This document shows positions 17,516-25,224 of a stretch of DNA of 64,000 nt, piece by piece. The translations under genes were made by a program, and so were the position numbers. The DNA is from a bacterium (GTDB lineage: Bacteria > Hinthialibacterota > Hinthialibacteria > OLB16). Positions within the stretch are counted from its first letter, which is position 1. Each line of letters starts with the position of its first letter. The stretch is taken from contig JAJVIK010000014.1 in NCBI GenBank assembly GCA_022072055.1, positions 1 to 64,000 on the forward strand. The letters run 5' to 3'. The notes below the pieces were generated by a model. That model saw only the letters and a list, made by a program, of their open reading frames with translations. It made no database searches and was not told where the DNA came from.

Positions 17516-20500
17516 TCAGAAGAATCCACTGAAGAACTCCCTCAGCGACCCGGGATAAGTCGCGACTTTCCCCCGGGACCAGGTCCGTTGATCGCCGACA
17601 CTGTAGTAAAGGATTGTCCGTCCCTGAAACTCAGTCAAATCCGGATCGGAGGCGTTGATCCCTTCATCCTTTCCGGGTGAAAGCACCGGGTTTTTCGAGC
17701 TGAGTTCCCAGTCCACGAGGTCGCGGGAGCGAGCCGCATAGGTCTCGAAAAACCACCGTGGGGAGCGATGCTCCAGGTAGAGCATGTAATAGTAGCCGTC
17801 AACATGGCGCAGACACGGACACGCGGTGTAGCGATCCACCCCGAACAGCGCCTTGGGAATCTTGGTCCACTCCTCGAGGTTGGTCGAACGAGCGAACTTG
17901 ATGGTGAAGGCGGGATAGGTCGGATCATCGCTTTCATAGGCCATCACAAACCCCTCCGGACTCGCGGTCACTGAAGTGTTGAAGAGGTGCTCGCTCTCTT
18001 GTTCGATGACAACCTTGGAGTCCCACTTCTTCAGGTCGGATGAGCTGAAGTGAGTCACGTCGTTCCAGGTTCCCTTGGCGGGATCATGGCGCGAGGCGAA
18101 CACATGAAACTTGTCCCCGCTCACCAACCCGCAGGCGAGTCCGTACCCCTCGGCGAAGCGCGCGAGCTCGGTTCCGGACTCGCTGTCCACCAGGCGGATG
18201 GCGTAGTCCTTCAGTTCCCCTCCGCCGGCTGGGCGGACACACTCCATCAGGATGAGCCTTCCATTCCAGACCAGGGGCGCGCTCTCGCAGAGGTTGTTCA
18301 AGGGCGAGTCTTGAATCTTCAAGCCGCGCGGCGCGCTCGGAGGCGTTGGGGGGAAGATCGACGCGAAGGTGTCGGTTGGCCAGGCCCCGAGACGGTGGAT
18401 CCCCTTGGGAACCTCCTGCTCATATTGGACATAGGCCTTCACATCCCCACGGGCGCTGTAGCCGATATCCCCCTTCCCGGCGCCAAAGACTTTGTAACCC
18501 ATGAGGGTGCAGTCCTCCAGGTCCACTTGGAGAAACCGGCCCTCGATCGTGCTGTGGATGATGCCCGTTCCGGGAGTCCCGCGCGGTTGGGAGAAGTTCA
18601 GCGACACCAGACGGCAGCCTTTGAGGCGCACGCGCGAGAAGCCGCCATATCCCGGGTTCCCCGCTTGCAGGGCGTTGTCCGGACCGACCAGGGCGCAGTC
18701 CTCAAAGGTGACATCGGGCGTGGCCGGCATCTCGGAGTTCTCCGCGCGGACATACGCCCCGGCGGCATCCCCCCACCAATCCAGACACCAGAGATTGCAG
18801 CGGCGAAACAGAACCGGCTCATCGGGGCGGGCCAGGAAATGCGCGGCTCCGCCGCCAAAGGCTCTCCCAATGCCGATGCTGTCCTCCACGACAATCGAAA
18901 ACGGGGCGATCTTGGGAGGAAAATCCCAGAACAGGCCGGCATCCCCCCCGGCCACATACAGGTGGCGAATCACCCAGCGGTCCCATCCGATTGCCGAGAA
19001 CTGGGGGTCGGACTTGAACGGCCCCCACCAGTCCACGCTCTTCTGCCCACGCTCGGGATCGCCGGAATCCATGATGGCATACCCCGTCGCTCCGGATCCG
19101 AGTGAGCCGTCGAAGTCCGCCTCCAGGGTGTTATAGGCTCCCGCCGCCCCCTTCCGCGAGGGATGGAGGTTGGGCTCCATGTAAGTGTCCGGGCGTATCA
19201 GAATCCGGTGTCCGCCTTGGTCGTTTGGGACCGAGTCGAGCGCCTTTTGAACCGACCTGAAAGCCTTCTTCCAGGAACTCCCATCCGAGTTGTCTCCGAG
19301 CGCTGAAACATAAAGCGTGGCGGGCTTTGCCGGCGGCGCGGACAAAGCCTCCTGATGGCGTTTGAAAAGCGCGAAGAAGTTGTACGGATCCACCACCTCG
19401 ATATCGATTTCGGGATGCTCTTTGCGGAAGACATCAAGCGATTCAAGGATGGATGTGGGTGGAGTCCAGACAATTCGGAAAAAGTAGAAGCCCGGAATCC
19501 GGCTTTTGCGATCCCGGATCGCATGGAACATGGCATCCGAGGTCTGTTTCGGGCTGGCGAAATTACAGGTGTTGTTGATCAGCTCGGTGACCGGCATCCC
19601 TTTCCACACATGCGGCTTGGGAGTGGTTCCGCCGCTGTTGTGCAGATCCATGACAATGGTCGCGAAACCATCCGGGGCAAACTCCCGGAAGGTATCCTTG
19701 ACCGCCTCGGTGGGTTGGTCCCAATCCAGAACCATCGGCGCGATAGTCATGTCGGCAAGGTTGAAAAAGCGCTTGTTGTGCTCCACGAAGAGCGGGAGGT
19801 ATTCGGGCCTCACCCGATTCGGGTTGAAATACCCCGCCGCGCTGGCGTCGCTGGTGAAAAAATCATTCTCGGCGGCCGTCCTATAGAAGTGGGCGATGAT
19901 GTCCGGGTAGGTCTCGATCAGATTGGGATTGATCCCCCAGGCAAGTGGGATGCGACCTCGATTCGGATCCTCCCAGAAGTTGGGAAGGAAATCGTAGAGT
20001 GGTGTCGCCGAGTCATAGTCAGCCATGAGAATGCAGACATACGCCTTGTCCTCCACCTTGTCCCGAATCGGCGGGCGTCTCTGCTTAAGCGGCTCGAGGG
20101 GCGCGCGGGCATGGAAGGATTGATTGAAGCAGTCGCTGGAAATGGTGTTCTGATAGCAGTTATAGGGAGAGATCAGGTAGACAGTCTCCCACTCGGTGGG
20201 AACCGGTTCGTGCTTGCTCGGATGACCCTCGATGTGACTGTACTTCCAGAACGCAAAGAATCCGGTGAGTTCGGTCATCCCCTTTCCCGCGGACTGGCGG
20301 AGGGTCTCCTCAAGGATCATCCGATAGGTGGCGAGATCAGTCCCCATCGGCTGATTGGGATCATCCTTGGGGAGTTCATCCCCCCAGGGCGATAGGTCGA
20401 AAACAAAGGCGCGGTTCACCACGGCCCAGTCCCGTGTCACCACATAGGAGGTGTCCCCACCCGCTCGCGCGCGGGCGGAGTCCTCGAACAGGCAGAGGAA

Positions 20501-21085
20501 ATGAGAGGAGCAGCTCCCCTTGGCGAGGAGTTCTCGAACGGCCCAGCGATAGGCGTCGTTCTTCTGGCTTCCGGTTTCCGCGCCGGTGAACCGTCCCCGC
20601 AGGTCTTCAAGGATCGGAAGCTTCCATTTGGGGAGGACCTTCTCGGCGAGCTCGGGGCTGAGCGCCACGGCATCCCGGACACCCGCGAGGGTGGTCGCGA
20701 CATTGACCGACGCGGGAACCTCGGGGTCCCAGAGAATGGCTCCCTTCAAACGGTCTCCGGCGAGCTCCACCAGGGCATCCAAGTCCGCGACTGGGGCGCG
20801 CCCCCTTCCCGACAGCCAGCTCCCCTCCCGGCTCTGAAGGTCGAGCCAATAGGCGGGCCTTGATTTGGCGGGCGAGAGCACATACACCCGCGGCCCTTCG
20901 CGGTTGAGAATCCCCTGCACGCAGGACGCCGCAAGCGCCTCATCGTAGCCCTCCGCGCCCCCTTGGCCGGAAAGTTGGAACAGATGAATCGGGCCCTCGC
21001 TCGTCGCGGGCTCGGCGTTGTCCGCGAAGACAACGCCCCCCGCCAAGCCAAACACCAAACTGCACGTCCAGATGAAGCGAATCAT
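17516..21085 (-). CDS. Secreted three-domain protein: GxGYxYP domain, beta-helix, five-bladed propeller
   Basis: An exported protein of 1189 residues starting at ATG 21083-21085 (MIRFIWTC, then a hydrophobic signal stretch). AAGGTGGG just upstream is a good ribosome site, so the GTG at 21097 is not needed. Residues about 35-610 match the GxGYxYP family of putative secreted glycoside-active proteins (VVNRAFVFDLSPWGDE, FFAFWKYSHIEGHP); the name motif is degenerate, SAAGYFNP. Residues about 615-900 look like a right-handed parallel beta-helix (VRLKGCRL, VDLEDCTLMG). Residues about 920-1189 look like a GH43/32-type propeller (FNTSVTASPEGFVMAYES, WELSSKNPVLSPG). Substrate is unknown, probably a polysaccharide. 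The gene follows proB and a ferredoxin on the same strand. Confidence 0.72.
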   Translation of the reverse strand: MIRFIWTCSLVFGLAGGVVFADNAEPATSEGPIHLFQLSGQGGAEGYDEALAASCVQGILNREGPRVYVLSPAKSRPAYWLDLQSREGSWLSGRGRAPVADLDALVELAGDRLKGAILWDPEVPASVNVATTLAGVRDAVALSPELAEKVLPKWKLPILEDLRGRFTGAETGSQKNDAYRWAVRELLAKGSCSSHFLCLFEDSARARAGGDTSYVVTRDWAVVNRAFVFDLSPWGDELPKDDPNQPMGTDLATYRMILEETLRQSAGKGMTELTGFFAFWKYSHIEGHPSKHEPVPTEWETVYLISPYNCYQNTISSDCFNQSFHARAPLEPLKQRRPPIRDKVEDKAYVCILMADYDSATPLYDFLPNFWEDPNRGRIPLAWGINPNLIETYPDIIAHFYRTAAENDFFTSDASAAGYFNPNRVRPEYLPLFVEHNKRFFNLADMTIAPMVLDWDQPTEAVKDTFREFAPDGFATIVMDLHNSGGTTPKPHVWKGMPVTELINNTCNFASPKQTSDAMFHAIRDRKSRIPGFYFFRIVWTPPTSILESLDVFRKEHPEIDIEVVDPYNFFALFKRHQEALSAPPAKPATLYVSALGDNSDGSSWKKAFRSVQKALDSVPNDQGGHRILIRPDTYMEPNLHPSRKGAAGAYNTLEADFDGSLGSGATGYAIMDSGDPERGQKSVDWWGPFKSDPQFSAIGWDRWVIRHLYVAGGDAGLFWDFPPKIAPFSIVVEDSIGIGRAFGGGAAHFLARPDEPVLFRRCNLWCLDWWGDAAGAYVRAENSEMPATPDVTFEDCALVGPDNALQAGNPGYGGFSRVRLKGCRLVSLNFSQPRGTPGTGIIHSTIEGRFLQVDLEDCTLMGYKVFGAGKGDIGYSARGDVKAYVQYEQEVPKGIHRLGAWPTDTFASIFPPTPPSAPRGLKIQDSPLNNLCESAPLVWNGRLILMECVRPAGGGELKDYAIRLVDSESGTELARFAEGYGLACGLVSGDKFHVFASRHDPAKGTWNDVTHFSSSDLKKWDSKVVIEQESEHLFNTSVTASPEGFVMAYESDDPTYPAFTIKFARSTNLEEWTKIPKALFGVDRYTACPCLRHVDGYYYMLYLEHRSPRWFFETYAARSRDLVDWELSSKNPVLSPGKDEGINASDPDLTEFQGRTILYYSVGDQRTWSRGKVATYPGSLREFFSGFF

Positions 21086-21119
21086 GTTCAGTCCCACCTT
21101 CCGGTTGATTGGCTGTCGT

Positions 21120-21437
21120 TCATACCACGATCTCCCCGCGCAGGGACCTCACTCGAATGGACCTGTCGGGGATTGCCAGGATGCGAGCTTGGCAGGAGAG
21201 GCGAGTGGATGGGGCGCGCGCGGGGAGGAGCTTTCCCAGCGTCTCTTGTTCAAGGAGCTCCATCGGGGACAGACGCTCCGCGCCGGATAGGATCTCCACC
21301 GCGCAGGTGGAACAAGAGGCATCCCCGCCGCAAGCATGCGGAAGGGGAATGTCCGCCTCCAAGGCCGCTTCAAGCAAGGTGTCCTCCGCATCCGCCCAGC
21401 ACTCTTTCTCCCAAGGGAGAAACACCACCTTGGGCAT
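21120..21437 (-). CDS. Plant-type 2Fe-2S ferredoxin
   Basis: A 105-residue electron carrier. The cluster ligands are C36, C42, C45 (HACGGDASCSTC) and C82 (LSCQAR), the C-x5-C-x2-C...C pattern of plant-type and Isc-type ferredoxins. The end RSLRGEIVV is short and basic. The gene starts 4 nt after the proB stop and lies 34 bp ahead of the GxGYxYP gene, all on one strand. No reductase or oxygenase partner is in the window, so its redox partner is unknown. Confidence 0.92.
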   Translation of the reverse strand: MPKVVFLPWEKECWADAEDTLLEAALEADIPLPHACGGDASCSTCAVEILSGAERLSPMELLEQETLGKLLPARAPSTRLSCQARILAIPDRSIRVRSLRGEIVV

Positions 21438-21440
21438 GAT

Positions 21441-22625
21441 TCAATCCAGCAGGCGAGGCGGAGAGACATTCGCCGCGCCGATCAACACCATGTCATCATG
21501 GTGCACCGCCACGCTGCTCTTGAGGCGTCGCCCGACCTCCTCCCGCACCTCCCGGCTGCTCCTGCCCTTGAAACGCGCCAGTTCCCGCGAGGAGAGATTC
21601 GCCAGGCCCTGCGCGATGGGGTTGCGGTCAATGGAACAGATCGCCACTGGGTCGCCGGCCTCGAAAGTTCCCTCAATCTCCACCACGCCCGAGGGGAGCA
21701 AGCTCCGGTCGCCGCGCTCGAGCGCCGCGCGCGCGCCTTCATCCACCAGGATGCGGGCATCCGAGGACTGGCAGGCCAGTATCCAGCGCTTCCGTCCGGC
21801 CAGGCGTTCCGTTCCGGCGATAAACCAGGTTCCAGGAATATCCTCGGGCGGCTCCATCCTTGGATTGGAGACAATCGGCCAGGCCTCCATAATCCGATCC
21901 AGGATGTTCGGGAGGCGCCCGGAGGTGATGACCGAGGACACCCCCATCAGCATCGCCTCCTGAACCGCGCGGAGCTTCGATTTCATCCCGCCGCGCGAGC
22001 GCGCCGAGGCGGGTCCCCCGGCGGCGGCGAAGAGCTCAGGGGAGACCCCCCAAGCCCGCCGCACCGGGCGCTTTTCCGAGTCCCACACCGATTCCACATC
22101 AGTCAGCAGGACCAGCACGTCGGAGTGAATCTTTCCGGCCACCACCGCCGCGAGACGGTCATTATCCCCAAACTGGAGCTCCTCGGTGACCACCGTGTCG
22201 TTCTCGTTCACAATCGGGAGGACCTTCCAGGCCAGTAGCCGCTCCAGGGTGTTCTTGGCGTTCAGGTAGCGTTGACGGTCCTCCAGGCCGAGGCGGGTGA
22301 GTAGCACCTGCGCCACCTGGATATCGTGTTTGGCGAACAGTTCGGTGTAGACCCCCATGAGCCTCGGCTGACCGATGGCGGCCAGCGCCTGACGGTCAAT
22401 CAGGCTGGCGTGGTCTTTCTCCCAGTTCATCCGGCGCCTTCCGGATCCCACCGCCCCGGAGGAGACCAGAACCACCTCGGTCCCCCCGCTCATCCATCGG
22501 ACAATTCCTTCCACCAGCCCGCTGACTGTCTTGCGGTCAAAATGTTCGGTTGTGGAGTCCACCAGCGAGGTGCCCACCTTGAGCACGATGCGTTTGAGCT
22601 TGGGAAGGGGACGTGAACGGCTCAT
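21441..22625 (-). CDS. proB: Glutamate 5-kinase
   Basis: Phosphorylates L-glutamate to glutamyl 5-phosphate, the first step of proline synthesis, in the cytoplasm. The 394-residue product has the amino acid kinase domain (RIVLKVGTSLV, VLVSSGAVGSGRRRM, VNENDTVVTEELQFGDND) and a C-terminal PUA domain from about residue 290, the standard two-domain form. The start MSRSRPLPK at 22623-22625 is chosen over a start 13 codons upstream. A possible promoter on the minus strand (TTGACG at 22664-22659, TATTCT at 22640-22635, 18-bp spacing) would leave almost no leader, so it is doubtful. proA is not adjacent; a ferredoxin and the secreted GxGYxYP gene follow instead. Confidence 0.95.
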   Translation of the reverse strand: MSRSRPLPKLKRIVLKVGTSLVDSTTEHFDRKTVSGLVEGIVRWMSGGTEVVLVSSGAVGSGRRRMNWEKDHASLIDRQALAAIGQPRLMGVYTELFAKHDIQVAQVLLTRLGLEDRQRYLNAKNTLERLLAWKVLPIVNENDTVVTEELQFGDNDRLAAVVAGKIHSDVLVLLTDVESVWDSEKRPVRRAWGVSPELFAAAGGPASARSRGGMKSKLRAVQEAMLMGVSSVITSGRLPNILDRIMEAWPIVSNPRMEPPEDIPGTWFIAGTERLAGRKRWILACQSSDARILVDEGARAALERGDRSLLPSGVVEIEGTFEAGDPVAICSIDRNPIAQGLANLSSRELARFKGRSSREVREEVGRRLKSSVAVHHDDMVLIGAANVSPPRLLD

Positions 22626-22679
22626 ACCGGTCGCAGAATAGGATTCCCAAATGGGGAGCGTCAAGGTTGAGGCAACGGT

Positions 22680-23414
22680 TCAGGGGGGCGGGGGCTTGTG
22701 GAGGATGACTTCCATGTTCGCCCGCCACTTTGCGCGCCCCGGCCTGGCGTTCGCCCAACGTTCATAGGCAAGGCCAGGAAGGAAAAGAACCGCCGAGAGC
22801 AAGAGGTATTCCGGCACCCCCTCGAAAGCATCCAAGTCCAACACCTCGAACCCCGCCTCCTCGGCCACGCGGCGGATGTCGGGGAACCGGTTGAAGCGGT
22901 AGGTGGTGGGAAAGGTGTCCTCGGGGTTGCGCCCTCTCAGGCTGTTGTACCATTTGTGAAAGGAGTCGGGGGTGATGCGCGCGATTCGACCCACATAGTG
23001 GTCACGGTTGGGGGTCTTGATGCAGAACAGCCCGCCTGGGACCAGCACTCGGGACACTTCGCGAAGGGCCGCCGCGGGATCGGGGATGTGCTCGAACACG
23101 TTCACGCTCACTGCGGAGTCGAAGGTGTTGTCCGGAAACGGGATTGCGCGGGCATCCGCGAGTAGACCCGAGTCCAGGTTGGGGTTGGACCGAACCCGCG
23201 GGTCCAAGTCGATCCCGATGACCCTCCGACCCGGCGCGCGCCAATCGAGGGCATCGATGATCCCCGCGCCGGCCCCGACATCCAGCACCCGTCTTGCGCC
23301 CGCGAGATGTTCGCGGACCTTCTCCGCGAAGTGCTCGAAGTCGGTGGGGCGATCGGGGTAATAGCGTCGGAGGAGCGCGCCGGTCAGGCGGGTGGTGCGT
23401 CGCTTGGAGGCCAT
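22680..23414 (-). CDS. SAM-dependent methyltransferase (class I)
   Basis: A 244-residue cytoplasmic methyltransferase. Motif I VLDVGAGAGIID (about residue 44) binds SAM, with GIDLDP as motif II, PFPDNTFDSAVSVNVFEHI as the methyltransferase-11 type motif and LVPGGLFCIKTPN after it. The C-terminal part has a hydrophobic segment (YLLLSAVLFLPGLAYER), as in lipid- or sugar-linked enzymes. The start at 23412-23414 (MASKRR) is preferred over a start at 23465. The substrate cannot be told. It lies upstream of proB on the same strand with a 54-bp gap. Confidence 0.88.
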   Translation of the reverse strand: MASKRRTTRLTGALLRRYYPDRPTDFEHFAEKVREHLAGARRVLDVGAGAGIIDALDWRAPGRRVIGIDLDPRVRSNPNLDSGLLADARAIPFPDNTFDSAVSVNVFEHIPDPAAALREVSRVLVPGGLFCIKTPNRDHYVGRIARITPDSFHKWYNSLRGRNPEDTFPTTYRFNRFPDIRRVAEEAGFEVLDLDAFEGVPEYLLLSAVLFLPGLAYERWANARPGRAKWRANMEVILHKPPPP

Positions 23415-23521
23415 CGGGCGATTATAGGGGGAAAAGGCGCGGGGGGAGGAGGGTGGTTCGCGCAAAGGCTCCGTTCAAGACCATTGAACGCGAGTGCAAC
23501 TCAGCCTAGAGGGAAACCTCC

Positions 23522-23550
23522 TTGACAGATGGGACCCCAGCAAGTATGGT
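23522..23550 (+). promoter_or_regulatory. Sigma70-type promoter for the DUF3800 gene
   Basis: TTGACA (23522-23527), 17 bp, then TATGGT (23545-23550). The -35 is perfect, the -10 matches 4 of 6, and the spacing is optimal. Transcription would begin near 23557, giving a leader of about 114 nt before the ATG at 23671 that contains the hairpin at 23608-23638. Confidence 0.5.
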
Positions 23551-23607
23551 TTAAGTGCAATTGGTAGAGTTGCCTTTCGCGATTCGTCTCATGGCCAGTT
23601 GCCTTCT

Positions 23608-23638
23608 CATGCGGCCCACATTCAATGTGGGCCGCATG
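23608..23638 (+). promoter_or_regulatory. Perfect 15-bp stem hairpin in the DUF3800 leader
   Basis: The arm CATGCGGCCCACATT (23608-23622) is an exact inverse complement of 23624-23638, with one base between them; it is followed by CTTTTAAGG. As RNA this would be a strong stem-loop next to a short T run, resembling an attenuator or terminator. As DNA it could be a dimeric protein's operator. It lies 32 bp before the DUF3800 ATG. Confidence 0.6.
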
Positions 23639-23670
23639 CTTTTAAGGAATCTCGCTTGGAGGGGAGGGTC

Positions 23671-24468
23671 ATGTATCTCCTTTACCTCGATGAGTCGGGG
23701 AATGAGAACGACCCCAAGGACCGATGCTTTGTCCTCGGCGGGATTGCACTCTTTGAGCGTCAAACTTACTTCCTCACCCGCGAAATTGAAGAGCTGCACA
23801 AAAGGCACTTCCCCGGTCGGCAGCCTGTCCATTTCCATGCCTCCGAAATCCGTAGTGGCCGCGATTTCTGGCGCAAGGTCCAGCCAGAGACGAGAGAACG
23901 CGTTTTGGCGGACTTGTGCACGCTGGTGGAGCGGTCCCCCTCCAAGGGGCGCGCGCTTTTCGCCGCAGTGGTGGAGAAGAGTGATGTCTTGTACGGGGAA
24001 GACGCTGTCGAGAAGGCAACAGAGGAAATCTGCAGGCGCTTCGACATATTCCTTCAACGACACTATCACCATCGGAACGAGGCTCAGCGTGGCCTCATCA
24101 TATTCTCCGAAGGCCGATTTGACGCTCGCGCGAAGATCTGGGTGCGTGGGTTCCATCAGCGCGGAACGCGCTGGGGGGCCATAAACAATCTCGCGGACAT
24201 TCCATATTTTGCCCCAATGCGTGAGTCCAGATTGCTCCAGGTTGCAGACTTGGTTGCTCATTCCATTTGGCTGTTGTACGAGCGTCGAGATCCCAGCTTG
24301 GCGAAGCGCCTCATGAAGAGTTTTGATTCGACCGATGGCATCCTCCATGGGCTTGTGCATGTGCGCTCGGACCCGGAGAGTGTTTGCGAGTGTCCAGCCT
24401 GTCACAGTCGGAAGTTCCCAAACTCCCATGGACCGTGGCTTTCGCGCCACCCTGGGGAGGATGCCTGA
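23671..24468 (+). CDS. DUF3800 domain protein
   Basis: This 265-residue protein belongs to DUF3800, a family often seen as lone cargo in mobile or defence regions and suggested to have an RNase H-like fold. The N-terminus MYLLYLDESGNEND carries the hallmark YLDESG (5-10). Toward the C-terminus, SRLLQVADLVAHSIWLLYE is the usual second signature (Q-x-A-D). A cysteine-rich end, CECPACH, could bind metal. The start at 23671 is chosen because GGAGGGGAGGG lies just upstream; the frame is open back to 23494 through the promoter and hairpin. It is on the opposite strand to its left neighbours and has its own promoter, which suggests later insertion. Its activity is not known. Confidence 0.82.
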   Translation: MYLLYLDESGNENDPKDRCFVLGGIALFERQTYFLTREIEELHKRHFPGRQPVHFHASEIRSGRDFWRKVQPETRERVLADLCTLVERSPSKGRALFAAVVEKSDVLYGEDAVEKATEEICRRFDIFLQRHYHHRNEAQRGLIIFSEGRFDARAKIWVRGFHQRGTRWGAINNLADIPYFAPMRESRLLQVADLVAHSIWLLYERRDPSLAKRLMKSFDSTDGILHGLVHVRSDPESVCECPACHSRKFPNSHGPWLSRHPGEDA

Positions 24469-24573
24469 CTGATCTTGGAGAATGTCCACAGGGCCCTAAT
24501 GATGATGGTGAAGACATCCCCATCCACCCGACTCCCCCTCCAGCGCGTTCCGGTCTAGAGTGTTGACAGGCTC

Positions 24574-25224
24574 ATGGACCCGATTCTCGCCACTCTTCCC
24601 GATACACAAACCATCGCGCAATTGGTGGGGTCCGCCTGCGGGCGGCGAACCTTCACCCCGGCGGAGGCTCAGGTTCTCGAATGGGCCTTGGTGCAGATCG
24701 CGTTGGATGGCTCGGGACCGGTCAACGAGGTGGTTCACAGCTACCGCTCGTCACTGCTGGCGGGCGCCGATTGGCATGCCGCCTTCGCCGCGGCGCTGCT
24801 CCAAACCCCGAGACAGTGGGGGGCGGAAATCCAGGCCGCGCTTTCCGCCTTCGAGGAGATTCGAACCTACTATCGGAATTCGGATATCGCCGTGTTCCTG
24901 TTCGCCGACAAGTTGATCTCCGAGCACGCCGGGCAGACTCCTCCCTTCCCCGGCTATGTCCCCCTTTCCGCGCCCGAAGATCCGCGCCCGAGGCGACTTG
25001 TGGAGCTCGCCGATCAGGCCGATGTGGCGGGAGAAACCCTGGAACTCGCCAAGGTCCTTCAGGACCGTTTCCCGCACATCCTTCGGCGCGGGTACAAGCT
25101 CAGTTTCAGTGGAGCCTTGGGAGCTCTGTTTTGCGACCTGGACATCGAGGCGGATCGTGTCCCCCGCCTGCTCACCGTGGCGGCCTTGGTTTCGGTGATC
25201 TTCAAACCGGTCCGCCTTATCTGA
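24574..25224 (+). CDS. Citrate synthase/citryl-CoA lyase-fold protein, probably catalytically altered
   Basis: A small all-helical protein of 216 residues. The opening ([26 protein letters not shown]) and the end ([18 protein letters not shown]) resemble short citryl-CoA lyase/citrate synthase proteins, which have a similar N-terminal helix pair and a G-A-x-G-A-x-x-C-D-L end. The position where the family has a conserved D-H-G histidine reads LDGSGP, and no other clear active-site histidines are seen. It is therefore either a non-enzymatic relative or a wrong call. It ends 8 bp inside the convergent DUF255 gene. The ribosome site is weak. Confidence 0.5.
   Translation: MDPILATLPDTQTIAQLVGSACGRRTFTPAEAQVLEWALVQIALDGSGPVNEVVHSYRSSLLAGADWHAAFAAALLQTPRQWGAEIQAALSAFEEIRTYYRNSDIAVFLFADKLISEHAGQTPPFPGYVPLSAPEDPRPRRLVELADQADVAGETLELAKVLQDRFPHILRRGYKLSFSGALGALFCDLDIEADRVPRLLTVAALVSVIFKPVRLI

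Noticed and set aside
23545-23625. Possible tRNA-like sequence near TTGGTAGAGTTGCC
   Set aside because: The D-arm-like string is not followed by a matching anticodon or T-arm, and no acceptor stem closes.
23494-23670. Longer start for the DUF3800 gene
   Set aside because: The extra codons run through a promoter and a perfect palindrome; YLDESG begins right after the ATG at 23671, which has a strong ribosome site.
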